38,790 bases of DNA from Halicephalobus mephisto (Eukaryota > Nematoda > Chromadorea > Rhabditida > Panagrolaimidae). The notes under the pieces are model-generated. The model made no database searches, was not told the DNA's origin, and worked only from the letters and a program-made list of their open reading frames with translations. This document shows, in pieces, positions 1 to 10,000 of the stretch (the stretch's first letter is position 1; each line of letters opens with the position of its first letter). The translations under genes were made by a program, and so were the position numbers. Location: contig SWDT01000138.1 of NCBI GenBank assembly GCA_009193035.1, positions 1 through 38,790 of the forward strand. The letters run 5' to 3'.

Positions 1-1366
1 AGTCAGAGTCCAGATTGGCTTGAAGTGGTGTCTTCTGCACTTTGTTCCATCAGGATAAGTACAGTCTACGATCATTTGTTTCTTGAAATGCGCTGCTTTC
101 ATTAAAAAGTCCACCGCATCCATATCCCAAATATTTATATAAGCTTTGTCAAAGATGTTAGAATCATTATTATTGTTCATGTTCTTAGACTTGTATTTGG
201 GTTCTCTGTTTTGAATATATGTCCCGGTCAAATAACTCAACCTGAACTGATTGTTGTTGCATATCGCTACAGTAGGAAGGTTGACTTCGGCCGGATACTC
301 TGCTTCAATGTTGGTCGAGACTGGAGTCGTACTGTACATCACGAACTGGTTGAAGATCTGATATCCAGCCAGAAAAGCAAACACAATAAGTACTGTAATC
401 CAGATAAACCGAATTGTCGGGTTCTTTTCGAATATGTGATGGATGCCGTGAATGTGGGTGTTCTCCAAATAATAATAGTAGGTATCTTCATTAGGAAGAT
501 GGATTTCGACTCTATCTTTGCTTTCGGTAATTGCTATGGATCTCGCCGAAGGAGTTTGGATTGCATTGTCGTCGTCTTCTGCCATACTAATCCTATTTGT
601 AACAGTTGATACATTTAAAGATGCCGGTCTGTAATATTTTGATCTTTATAAGACGAAAAATCCCTGAGGGAAATGGAGATTTAAGATTTGTGTGGCTTTT
701 TTAAAGAATGTTTTTTCATTAAAATTCGTATCTTCAAGAATTTGTACTTTATCTCTTAGATTCGTCTTAAAGTAATTAAATGCGAAGATTACTATCTTCA
801 AAATCGTATATCTCTCCATGCTGCGTCTGAAGCTATTACATACTGTGTTTTACTCCACCAGTTTCAAAAATTATAATCAAGTACTCATTTCTCAAGTTTA
901 TACATATTCAAAATCAACTAAAGCTGTTATGTCTTCTAGTTAGAATGAGACAGAATACAAAATAGGAAGAAATATTATAACTATCAGAGCTACACCCGGG
1001 GAGGACTCCCGATACACCGAAATGTTCCCTTTTGTTCTCCTCAGTGGATAAACAAGACTATTGAATCTTCGGTGTTCTGAATATCTCCTGTCTTGGAGAC
1101 TATGTGTCTAGAACTAAAATAATATTCCAGATATTTTTAAAATTAAAAATAAATTGCCATATTCGCACTGAATTTAGTCAAGTCTTATTTTATGATTAAA
1201 AAAGATATTTATATCCAAAAACATACCTTTTACGTTCATCTGTTATCGTAGGAGAACGACTAATAGCCGGATTATCGCTTGAATGTCGAGACCTGACGAC
1301 AATCATATTGCCTCTGGCATTGAAGAATTTAGGTCCCCCTAGCAAGTAATACATCGGTGTCAGCAT
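1..1366 (-). CDS. DEG/ENaC (amiloride-sensitive) cation channel, 5' part
   Basis: Two exons, 1366-1227 and 628-1 (minus), joined in phase 2 across an intron with a GTATGT donor and ATTACAG acceptor; the gene continues past the left edge, so only about 256 N-terminal residues are present. The Ser/Thr-rich cytosolic N-terminus is followed by the His-Gly gating motif (HIHG, residues 104-107), a first membrane segment at about 118-138, and the family signature LPTVAICNNNQFR early in the extracellular domain. The first extracellular cysteines (DCTYPDGTKC) fit the family. These channels are trimeric, voltage-independent Na+ or cation channels of the plasma membrane. The second membrane segment and pore lie outside the window. 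The start at 1366 is less certain than the exon 628-1: a second in-frame ATG at 585 could serve if exon 1 is wrong. Family assignment is firm; the member is not identified. Confidence 0.85.
629..1226 (-). other. First intron of the DEG/ENaC gene
   Basis: A 598-nt intron bounded by GTATGT and ATTACAG on the minus strand. I see no exon in it that keeps frame. The stretch around 990-1110 is less A/T-rich and could hold a regulatory element, but nothing recognisable. Confidence 0.5.
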
Positions 1367-1655
1367 CTTCCAGAATCTCCACTTTTTCCAAAAAATGGAA
1401 AAGTAAATTTTAAAAAAATAAGAATTTTTTAAATTCCGTAAAAAATTGAAAACACCCGAAAATCTACGATAATAGCAATTAAATGTTGCCTTAGGGTCTA
1501 GAGCTGCTATTGAAACTAATTTTTTTGGAACAACAAATGTCTTTTATCTTTTTAAAAAGTACGGTTCACATTGCTCTTAAAAATTCGAAATGAAAAATTT
1601 CAAAATTGTTTTTTTCGAAAATTCTACTTCAAATGAGACAGAGTGATTGAAAATA

Positions 1656-1988
1656 CAGTGGAATCTCGATATAAGGCATCCTCAAGGGACCGGACAAATC
1701 GTGTCTTATATCGTGGGGTATTTTTTATCGAGGATCGAATATGACTAAAATCCCTTAAAATCGTGCCTTATACATGGGGTATTTTTTTATCGAAGGTCGA
1801 ATATGACTAAAATCCCTTAAAATCGTGTCTTGTATCATGGGGTACTTTTTATCGAGGATCGAATATGACTAAAATTTCTTAAAATCGTGCCTTATAGCCT
1901 GGAGTGCCTTATATCGAGGATCGAATATGACTAAAACTCCTTAAAATCGTGCCTTACAGTCTGGGTGCCTTTTATCGAGATTCTACTG
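1656..1988. mobile_element. pogo/Tigger-like miniature transposon with internal tandem repeat
   Basis: The ends are near-perfect inverted repeats: CAGTGGAATCTCGATATAAG at the left and the complement of CTTTTATCGAGATTCTACTG at the right. TA lies directly outside both ends (1654-1655 and 1989-1990), as expected for a target-site duplication of the Tc1/mariner superfamily. CAGTRGAATCTCG-type ends are typical of pogo/Tigger elements. There is no transposase. The interior (about 1699-1975) is four to five imperfect copies of a unit of about 60 bp containing TGCCTTATATCGAGG-like sequence, that is, the same sequence as the terminal repeat. Confidence 0.75.
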
Positions 1989-2178
1989 TATTACATTTGA
2001 GTTGAAAGTTTTCACAAAACATTAAAAATAATATAAAAGTAAAAAAAGTTTATTATAAAATTATTTCAAAATGAACATCCGAAACTTCAGAATCCTAACT
2101 TTTGGATAATTCGCAGTTTTTGGTCCTTTCTGGTTATACGATTACATTTTCCTAAAAAAGCTATTTTTCACTGTTTTT
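1989..2178. other. Intergenic A/T-rich sequence, no gene seen
   Basis: Together with 1367-1655 this separates the channel gene from the next candidate ORF. It is A/T-rich with homopolymer runs and I see no coding exon or RNA gene. Confidence 0.4.
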
Positions 2179-2552
2179 TTAAATTAATACTATTTTTAAT
2201 AAAACATATAACTTGCTACTTATGTGTGAAAAATAAGCTTTTGGGCTTTGGCATTTATGCACAGTGACAACATTGCTATGTAAACGTTGGATAAAGTGAT
2301 TTATATGAGCTTCAGTAAGAAAAATCAGATGTTTTCTAATGCTTTCGATAAAAGATCTCATCTGCAGTTAAAAGTTTTATTTTCATAAAAAATTTGGAAA
2401 AATAACGAAAAAAAATCATTAAAATACACTGAAAAAAGTTTTCGCGTTGAGACCTGCAGTCGTGTAACCGGCAAGTACCGTATTTTCTCATGCAAGTAAT
2501 ATTCATTGGTATCTCCAGAATCTGACCTCTTGACGTTGTTAAGCAATGCCAT
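2179..2552 (-). CDS. Possible two-exon small protein, unknown
   Basis: A candidate model: exon 2552-2454 (33 codons, starting MALLNNVKRSDSGD) and exon 2361-2179 (60 codons plus stop), joined in phase 0 with a GTCTCA donor and AACTGCAG acceptor, giving 93 residues. I recognise no domain. The start of exon 1 lies within a tandem repeat whose other copies (2590-2785) carry the same start codon and reading frame for about 20 codons. It may therefore be a decayed repeat-derived ORF, not a working gene. Confidence 0.22.
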
Positions 2553-2785
2553 TATCCACTTTATTATTAATTTCTGAATCTTAAAAATATGATTTTCTCA
2601 TGCAAAATTCAGGGCTATCTCCAGAATCTGACCCCTTGACGTCGTTAAGTAATGTTATTATGCATTTTGTTATTAATTTCTACTTAAAAAAATATGATTT
2701 TCTTATACAAGTAATATTCAGGGCTATCTCCAGAATCTGACCTCTTGACGTTATTAAGCAATGCCATTATCAACTTTGTTACTTT
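2481..2785. repeat. Tandem repeat, three copies of about 107 bp
   Basis: Three copies begin near 2481, 2591 and 2696. Each contains the core TATCTCCAGAATCTGACC followed by CTTGACGT. Copies 2 and 3 share AGGGCTATCTCC; copy 1 reads ATTGGTATCTCC. The core is unlike the A/T-rich simple repeats elsewhere in the window. Confidence 0.8.
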
Positions 2786-3049
2786 ACTTTTTTTTTATTC
2801 CTATTTCGCACTATATCAAATTTACAAACAATACAATTTCAAATTTAAATTAAATTTTAATTGTTTGCTTCTTTGATCCATCTGTTAGTGCATTTTGTTA
2901 TTACCTTGATATTCTCATTTGAGTAAACATTCCTAAATTTAAAATTACCAATGAACTCCTATGAAAAATAATCAAAAACGTTTATGGATCCATTCTAGAA
3001 ACCATAGAAATAACAATGGAAAATTAAAAGTGTAAGAAACCGAACAAAA
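2786..3049. other. 3' flank of the C1/RhoGAP gene
   Basis: A/T-rich sequence downstream (on the minus strand) of the C1/RhoGAP stop codon at 3050. No gene is visible. Confidence 0.4.
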
Positions 3050-4737
3050 TTAGAAGAAATTCATTCTCTGAAATGGCATATTCGGCATCTGCGACATTGT
3101 AACGGATCTTGCAAGTTTGTCGTACACGTAATTCTAAAACAGTCACTAAGTGTCAGATTTAAGAAGAAAACAAACCCTGGATCCAGAACGAGAAACTGGA
3201 GTGTTCGGTTCTTGAGCATCTTCTTCAATCACTCTTTCGTAGAAGGAGTTATCTAAACTGACTAAACGAGTAAAAGCATCCACGTATTTCTCCGTGTTCG
3301 CCTTGTCAAAGTTGACCCTCATTAAAACAGAAATAATCTTGGGAGCCAATTTGAAAGTGGTCAAGCCGTTGATGTGAGATGTCCCGAGAACTCTCTTGAA
3401 GTGAAGACAAAGGTAAGCAAGGGTGTTCCTGTGAGGTTTCGGCAGATCAACAATGACGGATTCCAGTTCGGTGTTTTCCGGATTCTCACAAGCAGATAGG
3501 AATTCATCTGAAGACGTCTTCAAGATCACAGGCTCACGTAATTCCGAGAGGAACTTGAGCAGAGCTTGAGAAACAAGTTTCGCTGAATACCCAGAGAAAT
3601 TTGAGAAATGTTTGGAATAAACGAGATCAGAACAGAAAGTTTTAACGGTTTCCGCGTCTCTGAAACATCCTTATTAAATTTCAAATGATAAACCAGAAAC
3701 TGACACGTCTGTGATGTAGAGATCCATAGAATCTAGCATCCCGTCGAGAGCGGTGACACATCGCAGGACGGGGTGAGGAAGCCTAGGTCTAGTGTCCGAG
3801 CAGTAGTCAACCAATTTCAAACGTCCATTGGAAGCTTTGGGAACATCCTTAAACGGAATACAAGCTTTGGTAAGTTTCTCCTGGCATTTCGGATGACACG
3901 TAAACTTGCAGACTGGAAAAACCAACTTAAAAAAATTATAAAATTAAAACGAACCTTTGCATCGTGTGATTTCGCCTCCAAAGCGAAAACTCTCCTTGCA
4001 GATCATGCAAAACATCTTTGTGAAAATCCGACGAGCTCCGAAATGATGAGGACGTTTGTCGACTGCATCCCGATATCGCTTCGTTATCCGAACAGGACTT
4101 GAATACAAGTCAAAGACGGAGGAGCAGCGGCTCTTGTCAAAGTTGGACACCGGAGTGGCGGGGGTTGAGGGCTTAGGTGGAAGGTCGGCTAGCTGTGGAA
4201 GTGAGACTGATCGACGAAGCTTCTTCCTGTTCACGAAATTAGGGGTTCCTTCGCTTGGAGCCGGCTCCATCTCGGCTTCCTCCAGAGAATCCTCAGAGTC
4301 GAGATCGAAATCAAGGGAATTAGAAGAACAACTTTTCTGCTGAGAAAGATGATTATTCTCCTTGTCCTCAATCTCAATCTCATCAACAGTAGCAATAGGA
4401 GCACTCTCTAACTGCAAAATTCAAATTTGACAAAAACGAACAAGTTTTATATGAAATTTAAAAAATTATGCGTAAATTTTTAACTCTGTAGGAAAATAAA
4501 GGAGTTTTGAATGAGAAATTTTAAACTGAAGGGGATTTTGAAGTTTTATATGAAATTTAAGAATTCTAGAAAAAGTTGCGACTTTTTATAAAATTTCAGA
4601 ATTTTATGCAAATTTTGCATTATTAAAAATCTCACCCTCATCTTTGGCGTCGGCTCATCTGAATCTCTCGTGGTCGATCGTCGTTTGTTCCTGATCGGAG
4701 AATCCATCTGGACATCAATGGCGTCGAACCCAGGCAT
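3050..4737 (-). CDS. CYK-4/RACGAP1-like C1 + RhoGAP protein with degenerate GAP site
   Basis: Exons on the minus strand: 4737-4636, 4411-3955, 3912-3705, 3659-3176, 3133-3050, giving 444 residues. An acidic, Ser/Pro-rich N-terminus precedes a perfect C1 zinc finger at 156-204 (H-x12-C-x2-C ... C-x2-C-x4-H-x2-C-x7-C). A RhoGAP domain follows at about 228-400, with LREP at 296-299 and LPKPHRNTLAYLCLHFKR at 328-345, closest to RACGAP1/CYK-4. That family forms centralspindlin with a kinesin-6 and acts in cytokinesis. Oddities: the arginine finger of the family (LYRxSG) reads LYITDV here (Ile253), and the conserved Asn before the FGP-like LAP motif is Leu. There is no N-terminal coiled coil, so kinesin binding is not expected. 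The 45-nt intron 3704-3660 uses a GTCAGT donor; an alternative donor at 3693 would add a few residues but still no arginine. It is likely a non-catalytic paralogue. Confidence 0.82.
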
Positions 4738-5545
4738 CCTTGTCGCCGACTACCGAGTCTGGGTTGTGCCGAGTGGGGACGGAAATTGGCGGGCTTCCAA
4801 GGCGCGCTTCAAGACAACCTCCAAATCCGATCGGCACTTACCTCATTCAGCTATCGACACCTTCTGAAAACAAACAGTAACAAAATAGAAAGTTTAAAAT
4901 GATATAATTATGGCATTTGTGATCCTCAATCTGAAAAGGTATTTGAAACAAAATTAACGCGCGCTTTTATAATTGGGAAAAACTGGTTGTTTTTTCCCGC
5001 TTAGGATTATTCAAATTTTGGACTTTTAAAATATCGTATTTTTTATATGTTTTTCATATAAAATCCTCTTGGACATCCTCTAGAACCTTGATCGTTCTTG
5101 GTTGTTCGTATATTTTTTGTTTTATACATTTTCACAGGAGATATTCGGCGCTTTCTGAAATTCTTGATCTCTTCCGATTTCCGTAGTTTTACTTCTTTTA
5201 TATATTCTTTCTCTCATAGGATATCTTGCTGGTCTTCTAGGCTCCTGATCTCCTCATATTTCCGTATTTATATATATTTTCCCACAGGAGATATATAAGA
5301 CAATCTTCGAAAAACTATCTCTTCTATTTTCTATATTTTCTGTATTTTCTATATTTTCTATTTTTTCAATTTTTTCACTTATTTTCTGTATTTTGCTCTC
5401 GTAGGATATCCCAGTGATCTTCCGAAATCTTAATCCCCTCTAATTTCCACATTTCTTCCACTTTTTCTATACATCCTCTCAGAGGACATCGCTGATCGTC
5501 TTCCAGAACCCTTATCTCTTCTGATTCTTTGTACATATATTTTCC
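4738..5545. promoter_or_regulatory. Shared upstream region between divergent genes
   Basis: About 0.8 kb between the start codons of the C1/RhoGAP gene (-) and the orphan gene (+), so it should hold both promoters. The part near 4738-4870 is relatively G/C-rich. On the minus strand it contains TTTTCAG at about 4865-4871 and GAGGTAAGT just after, which could bound a short 5' UTR exon. An in-frame stop upstream of 4737 supports the chosen start. Confidence 0.5.
5060..5535. repeat. Pyrimidine-rich minisatellite, about five diverged copies
   Basis: Degenerate units of about 65-120 bp, each with an (A)GGA(G)ATAT or AGGACATC word followed by CTTC...GAA...TTGATCTC and TTTCCGTA-like pyrimidine tracts. 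Units start near 5130, 5215, 5285, 5400 and 5478. The + strand is strongly pyrimidine-rich. The array ends about 10 bases before the ATG at 5546, so part of it is probably promoter, outron or 5' UTR of that gene. Confidence 0.6.
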
Positions 5546-6415
5546 ATGTCGTCTTCGCAGTTGGAGGAGTCTATTTTAATTGCTATTGGAAACTATGCCT
5601 GTGAGAAGAACTTCCCGTCGATTCTGGAGTATCTCAGGGATCAGGAGGAAAGCAAAGTTGCCGATGAACTGCCCCTTAGGCTTTTTCAATTCCGGAATTT
5701 GCTGAATTTTCTGGAAGATGAACAAACTTCTATCGTTGCGCACCAGCTTCTGGAGGTTGTGATGACTTTGGTTCCTGTTTTTTCCGGAACTGCCTTCGGG
5801 AGCACCGTCAGGACGTTACTGTACCGAATCAGATTACTTGTAAGTCCAGTTTTCTTTAAATTTAAATAATTTACATAATTCAGGATTTATACGTCATATT
5901 GAACGTCGAACACGTCGAGCCAATGCACCTGCTCGTGCTTAGCAACGCCATCGACAACCATTTCCCTGAGGATTTCAAATCAGTAAGTACTTTTTTCTTT
6001 TTAAATTACTTTTTTTATTTAGTCGTTGCAAAAAACAAAAGAACAATACGCTTTTGCTCGGAAGTTCTGGCTAAACCTGGTGAACTCGACTGCTGCTTTG
6101 AACGACTTTCTTCAAAACGATCACGGTCCAAGGCTGAAAAAGTCAGTAACGGATATCAGGAATTCCGGACTCAAGTTTATCGATGACGCTTTTCAATATC
6201 TTCGAAAAGACTACAAATCGGACGGGAAGCTAGACATCGTCAGTCATCCATTATGGAAAAACTTCGAAGAATGCTCGGATTCAGAGGAGATCGACCTTGA
6301 TGATGTGCAAGTCTTGTTGAATTTCATCAAATTTATCGAATTCAAGAAAATCAAAAAGCAATTTGACGACTTAGAAGACGTCCCTATTCAAGATTCCATC
6401 CAGCTGAATTTCTGA
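5546..6415 (+). CDS. Orphan helical protein, 261 residues
   Basis: Three exons, 5546-5839, 5884-5982 and 6023-6415, all phase 0, with GTAAGT donors and TTCAG/TTTAG acceptors; introns are 44 and 40 nt. The coding is clear: all three frames join without stops and codon use is balanced compared with the flanks. I do not recognise a family. The sequence is predicted largely helical, with Leu/Phe-rich stretches at about 42-80, no signal peptide and no strong membrane segment. There is an acidic patch (EECSDSEEIDLDDVQ) at about 208-222 and a Lys-rich FIEFKKIKKQFDDLED segment near the end. It is transcribed away from the C1/RhoGAP gene from a shared upstream region. Confidence 0.75.
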
Positions 6416-7087
6416 AACGTGAATTTTTACTTTTTTCAATCGTTAATTTCGCACTTCCATTACGGACTAATTTCCGACCTTTGGCCGATGAATATTCTTC
6501 AAATTTTGCATTTAGAAAAGTCAAAAAATATTCGAATTGCCTGAGGGGAAACTAGAAAATCGAACAAATTTGAAGTTTTTTGAAAATTCCGATGATGAAT
6601 AATTTTGAAAAATTGGATTATTACATGAAAAAAAATTCAAAAAATAAAAAATTATATGAATTTAAAAAAATTAAAAAATAAAAAATTATATGAATTCAAA
6701 AAAATAAAAAATTATATAAATTTAGAAAAATTAAAAAATTATATAAATTTAGAAAAATTAAAAAATTAAAAATTATATGAATTTAAAAAATTGCAAAAAA
6801 TGATGAATAAGCCACTGGATTAAGAAAAAATTTTTTTTCGATGATTTAACCAAATGGAATTTGAATCTGAAGCCTCTATGGTTTCAGAACGTCGTCAAAT
6901 CCCTATGTTTCTGAATTTTTAATAATAATTTAATTTTAAAGATGGATTTCAAGGACCTGTACATTTTATTGAATTTTTCTAATCCATATAAAATTTTCAC
7001 AGAGCAGAATCGTTTCGACAATCTCGAGTGGAATTGAAAGAATGGAGATCCTGAGACATGTCTTAACGGATTAAAGGGCAGCAGGAA
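6416..7087. other. Convergent intergenic region with A/T microsatellite
   Basis: Lies between the ends of the orphan gene (+) and the phosphatase (-). About 6620-6800 is a simple repeat of an AAAAATTATATGAATTT-like unit of 25-45 bp in about five copies. No gene is visible in the rest; both 3' UTRs should lie here. Confidence 0.6.
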
Positions 7088-10000
7088 TCAGAAGGCAGAA
7101 AAAAAGGCCTCTCTTGAACTGTTGTAAAGATTCCCGAAAAGATTATCGTGTCGTCTTCGATGAGGAGCAGGTGAAACGAGAGCGAGACTAGCTGCATGTT
7201 TCCAGGGACTGTAGCTGGATAAAGATTGTCTTGGAGGTCCTGCAGCAGATCTGCTTCTCATGGAATCCATCGCAGAAGTTGAGAGACCTCTTCGTTTGGA
7301 GTATTCTTGAGAATTCAGAAGAGCACTGACTTTGGTTCTGACAGGAATGTCGGATTCGATTTGTTTGACTATGTGTTTCCTCAGGTCGTTGGTGTAGACA
7401 TCCGGTACTGTAACCCTTTCCATAAATTACTGTAAAAAAAACCACACTTACCAGGCATATCACAAAAATCAGTTTTTATCATAGTTACTGTAGCATGACC
7501 TCGAAGACGTCTTTCATAATCCACCATTTGCTTCCAGAATCCAATATTCGGACGAACAATCGGACGAGCAGATTTGACATAATGATAAGCCTGCCTGAGG
7601 GACATTTTTTCATGTTTCACGAGGTAGATAATACAGAGCGAAGCCGACCGGGAAACCCCCGCGACACAGTGCACAAGGGTCCTTCCCCCCTGGTCCTTGA
7701 CGGATTTAATCCTGTCAGCCACCATGTCGAAATAGCTAGACAAATTCTAAAATATTTCCAATTTAAAAATTTTTAATAAAAATAAATTTCAAATTAAAAT
7801 AAAAATTTTTCTTTAAAAAATCCCAAAATTAATTTTTTTAATTCCTGAAAATTTAAAGATTAACGTTTAATTTTAAAAATTAATTTTTTGTTTTCAATTT
7901 TGAAAATTTATTTTTTAAAATTTCAAATATTTTTTTTATTTTAAAATTCATTTATTTTTTTTAAATTTTAAAAATTTATTTTTTTCAAATTTTAAATATT
8001 TATTTTTTTTTTAAATTTTAAAAATTTACTTTTTTTTTGATTTTAAAAATTTATTTTTCTTTTAAATTTTAAATATTTACTTTTTTATTTATTTTAAATA
8101 TTTATTTTTTTTATTTAAAAAGTTACGAAACTTACAGCGTAAGGATTGTCTTCTATCCGTATTCTAAGACAATCGATGCCAGGAAGATATGCCGTGGGCT
8201 CTTCTGTAGTGGCATTGATGATACAAGTGATCTTTTTTTGTCTTAATTTTTCGGGTCTAAGAACACCAGCTCCACTTAAATAAAGATGATCGTTAATTTC
8301 AGAAATTTGACCAAATAATCCAACTCGAGACATTTCGAACAAATCTGTTTTTGCCCCGTCAAAGCCTGGAAAAATTTTAATTTAATTCACGTAGATTTTC
8401 GTCAAATTTTCTGGAATCTTCCAGAAAAAACGGAAGATTCTGAAACTTTTCGCAACATCACGAGGAGCTTCCAAAAAATTAAAAATCACGAGAAAATTTT
8501 CAAATTTTAAAATTAAAAAAAAAATTTTTTTTTCAAAATTTGTAGATTTTGGCATTTTATAAAAAATTACAGAATCCGATTTTGTAGAATTTTCTGAAAA
8601 TTTAGAATTTGTAGAATTATTTGAAAAACTTGAAAAATTCATGAAAGCTGGAATATTGTAGAAATTTTTAAATCTTCCAGAATCCAGGAAAAATTTCACA
8701 CCAACATGAAATTTCAAGTTCAGAAAATTCGTGTCAAGACAATTTCGTAATAAAACTGAATTTTTACAAAAGTTTAAATTCAGAACCGATATGTCAAAAA
8801 TTGAAACTTCTAAAAAATTCAGAAAATTACTATTGAGACAATTTCGTAATAAAGTTCACTTTTACTTTTACAAAAGTATGATTCAGAACCGATATACCAA
8901 AAATTGAAACTTCTAAAAAATTCAGAAAATTCGTACTGAGACAATTTCGTAATAAAGTTCATTTTTACTTTTAAAAATGTATGATTCAGAACCGATATAC
9001 CAAAAATTGAAACTTCTAAAAAATTCAGAAAATTACTATTGAGACAATTTCGTAATAAAGTTCATTTTTACTTTTATAAAAGTTTAAATTCAGAACCGAA
9101 ATATCAAAAATTGAGATTTTAAATTTTAAAAAAATTCAGAAAATTCGTACTGAGACAATTTCGTAATAAAGTTTACTTTTACTTTTACAAAAGTATGATT
9201 CAGTTTCCGGATGAACAGTCAGCCGAAAGATAAGTGTATTTGATCTCGGAAAAGCCAAAACACTCGAAACAAAAGTTTTCAGTTTAAATCCCGAAAGAAA
9301 CGTGGTTCAACGGACCGGAAATCCTACTTGACGAAAACTAAGGCCAATTTTGTTTTTAAACGAAAATCTATAAAAGTGGAAAATGACAGACATTCCAATT
9401 GTTCGAGGGATTATTGAAAGTATTAACTGCTTCCAAAAGTGACGGAAAAACAAATATTTTCTCATTACCGTAATTTCGTTATAAATAATTAATTAAATAG
9501 AAATTCTAATTCTTTTTTAATCCGAAAATCTCGGATTTTATGAAATAAGATAAGTAAAGTGATTTCTGAAAAATAACAATACTATTTTAAAATCAATTTT
9601 TTTTGCAAAATTTTTAGAATTTTTTTCAGATGTTAATTCCGGAACATCTTGCTGAATTTTCGAAAATTAGAAAGTTCAAAAATGCTCTTGAAAGTTTCGA
9701 AATCATTTTGGAAATTTTAAATCTTAAAAATTCAGAAGGCTTCAAAAGCTTCTAGAAATCTTCAGAACCTTCCACTGAATTTTGGGAACTTCTAGAATTT
9801 TCTAGCAGATTCTGGAAGATTCTAGAAAATTTCTGAGGTTTTCAAAGCCTTCAGAATCTTCCATTGGATTCTAGAAAAATTCAAGAACTTTCATTAAATT
9901 TTAAAAGTTTCTATAAGATTCTACTATTTTCTACGAGATTCTAGAAATTTCTACTGGATTTTAAAAAACTCCAGAATCGTCTATAAGAATACAGAAACTT

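Noticed and set aside
211..609. Open frame of 132 codons on the + strand
   Set aside because: It lies antisense to the DEG/ENaC exon, whose motifs (HIHG, AICNNNQF) and membrane segment are unmistakable on the minus strand.
3660..3693. 34-nt intron in the C1/RhoGAP gene using donor TCTG|GTTTAT
   Set aside because: It breaks the frame into the conserved GAP sequence unless a second, weaker acceptor is used. The donor at 3704 (GTCAGT) gives a normal 45-nt intron and keeps the frame.
4056..4343. + strand frame of 95 codons
   Set aside because: Antisense to exon 2 of the C1/RhoGAP gene, which ends in a complete C1 zinc finger.
8714..9202. CRISPR-like array
   Set aside because: Regular repeats without unique spacers, in a spliced eukaryotic genome; it is an ordinary tandem repeat.
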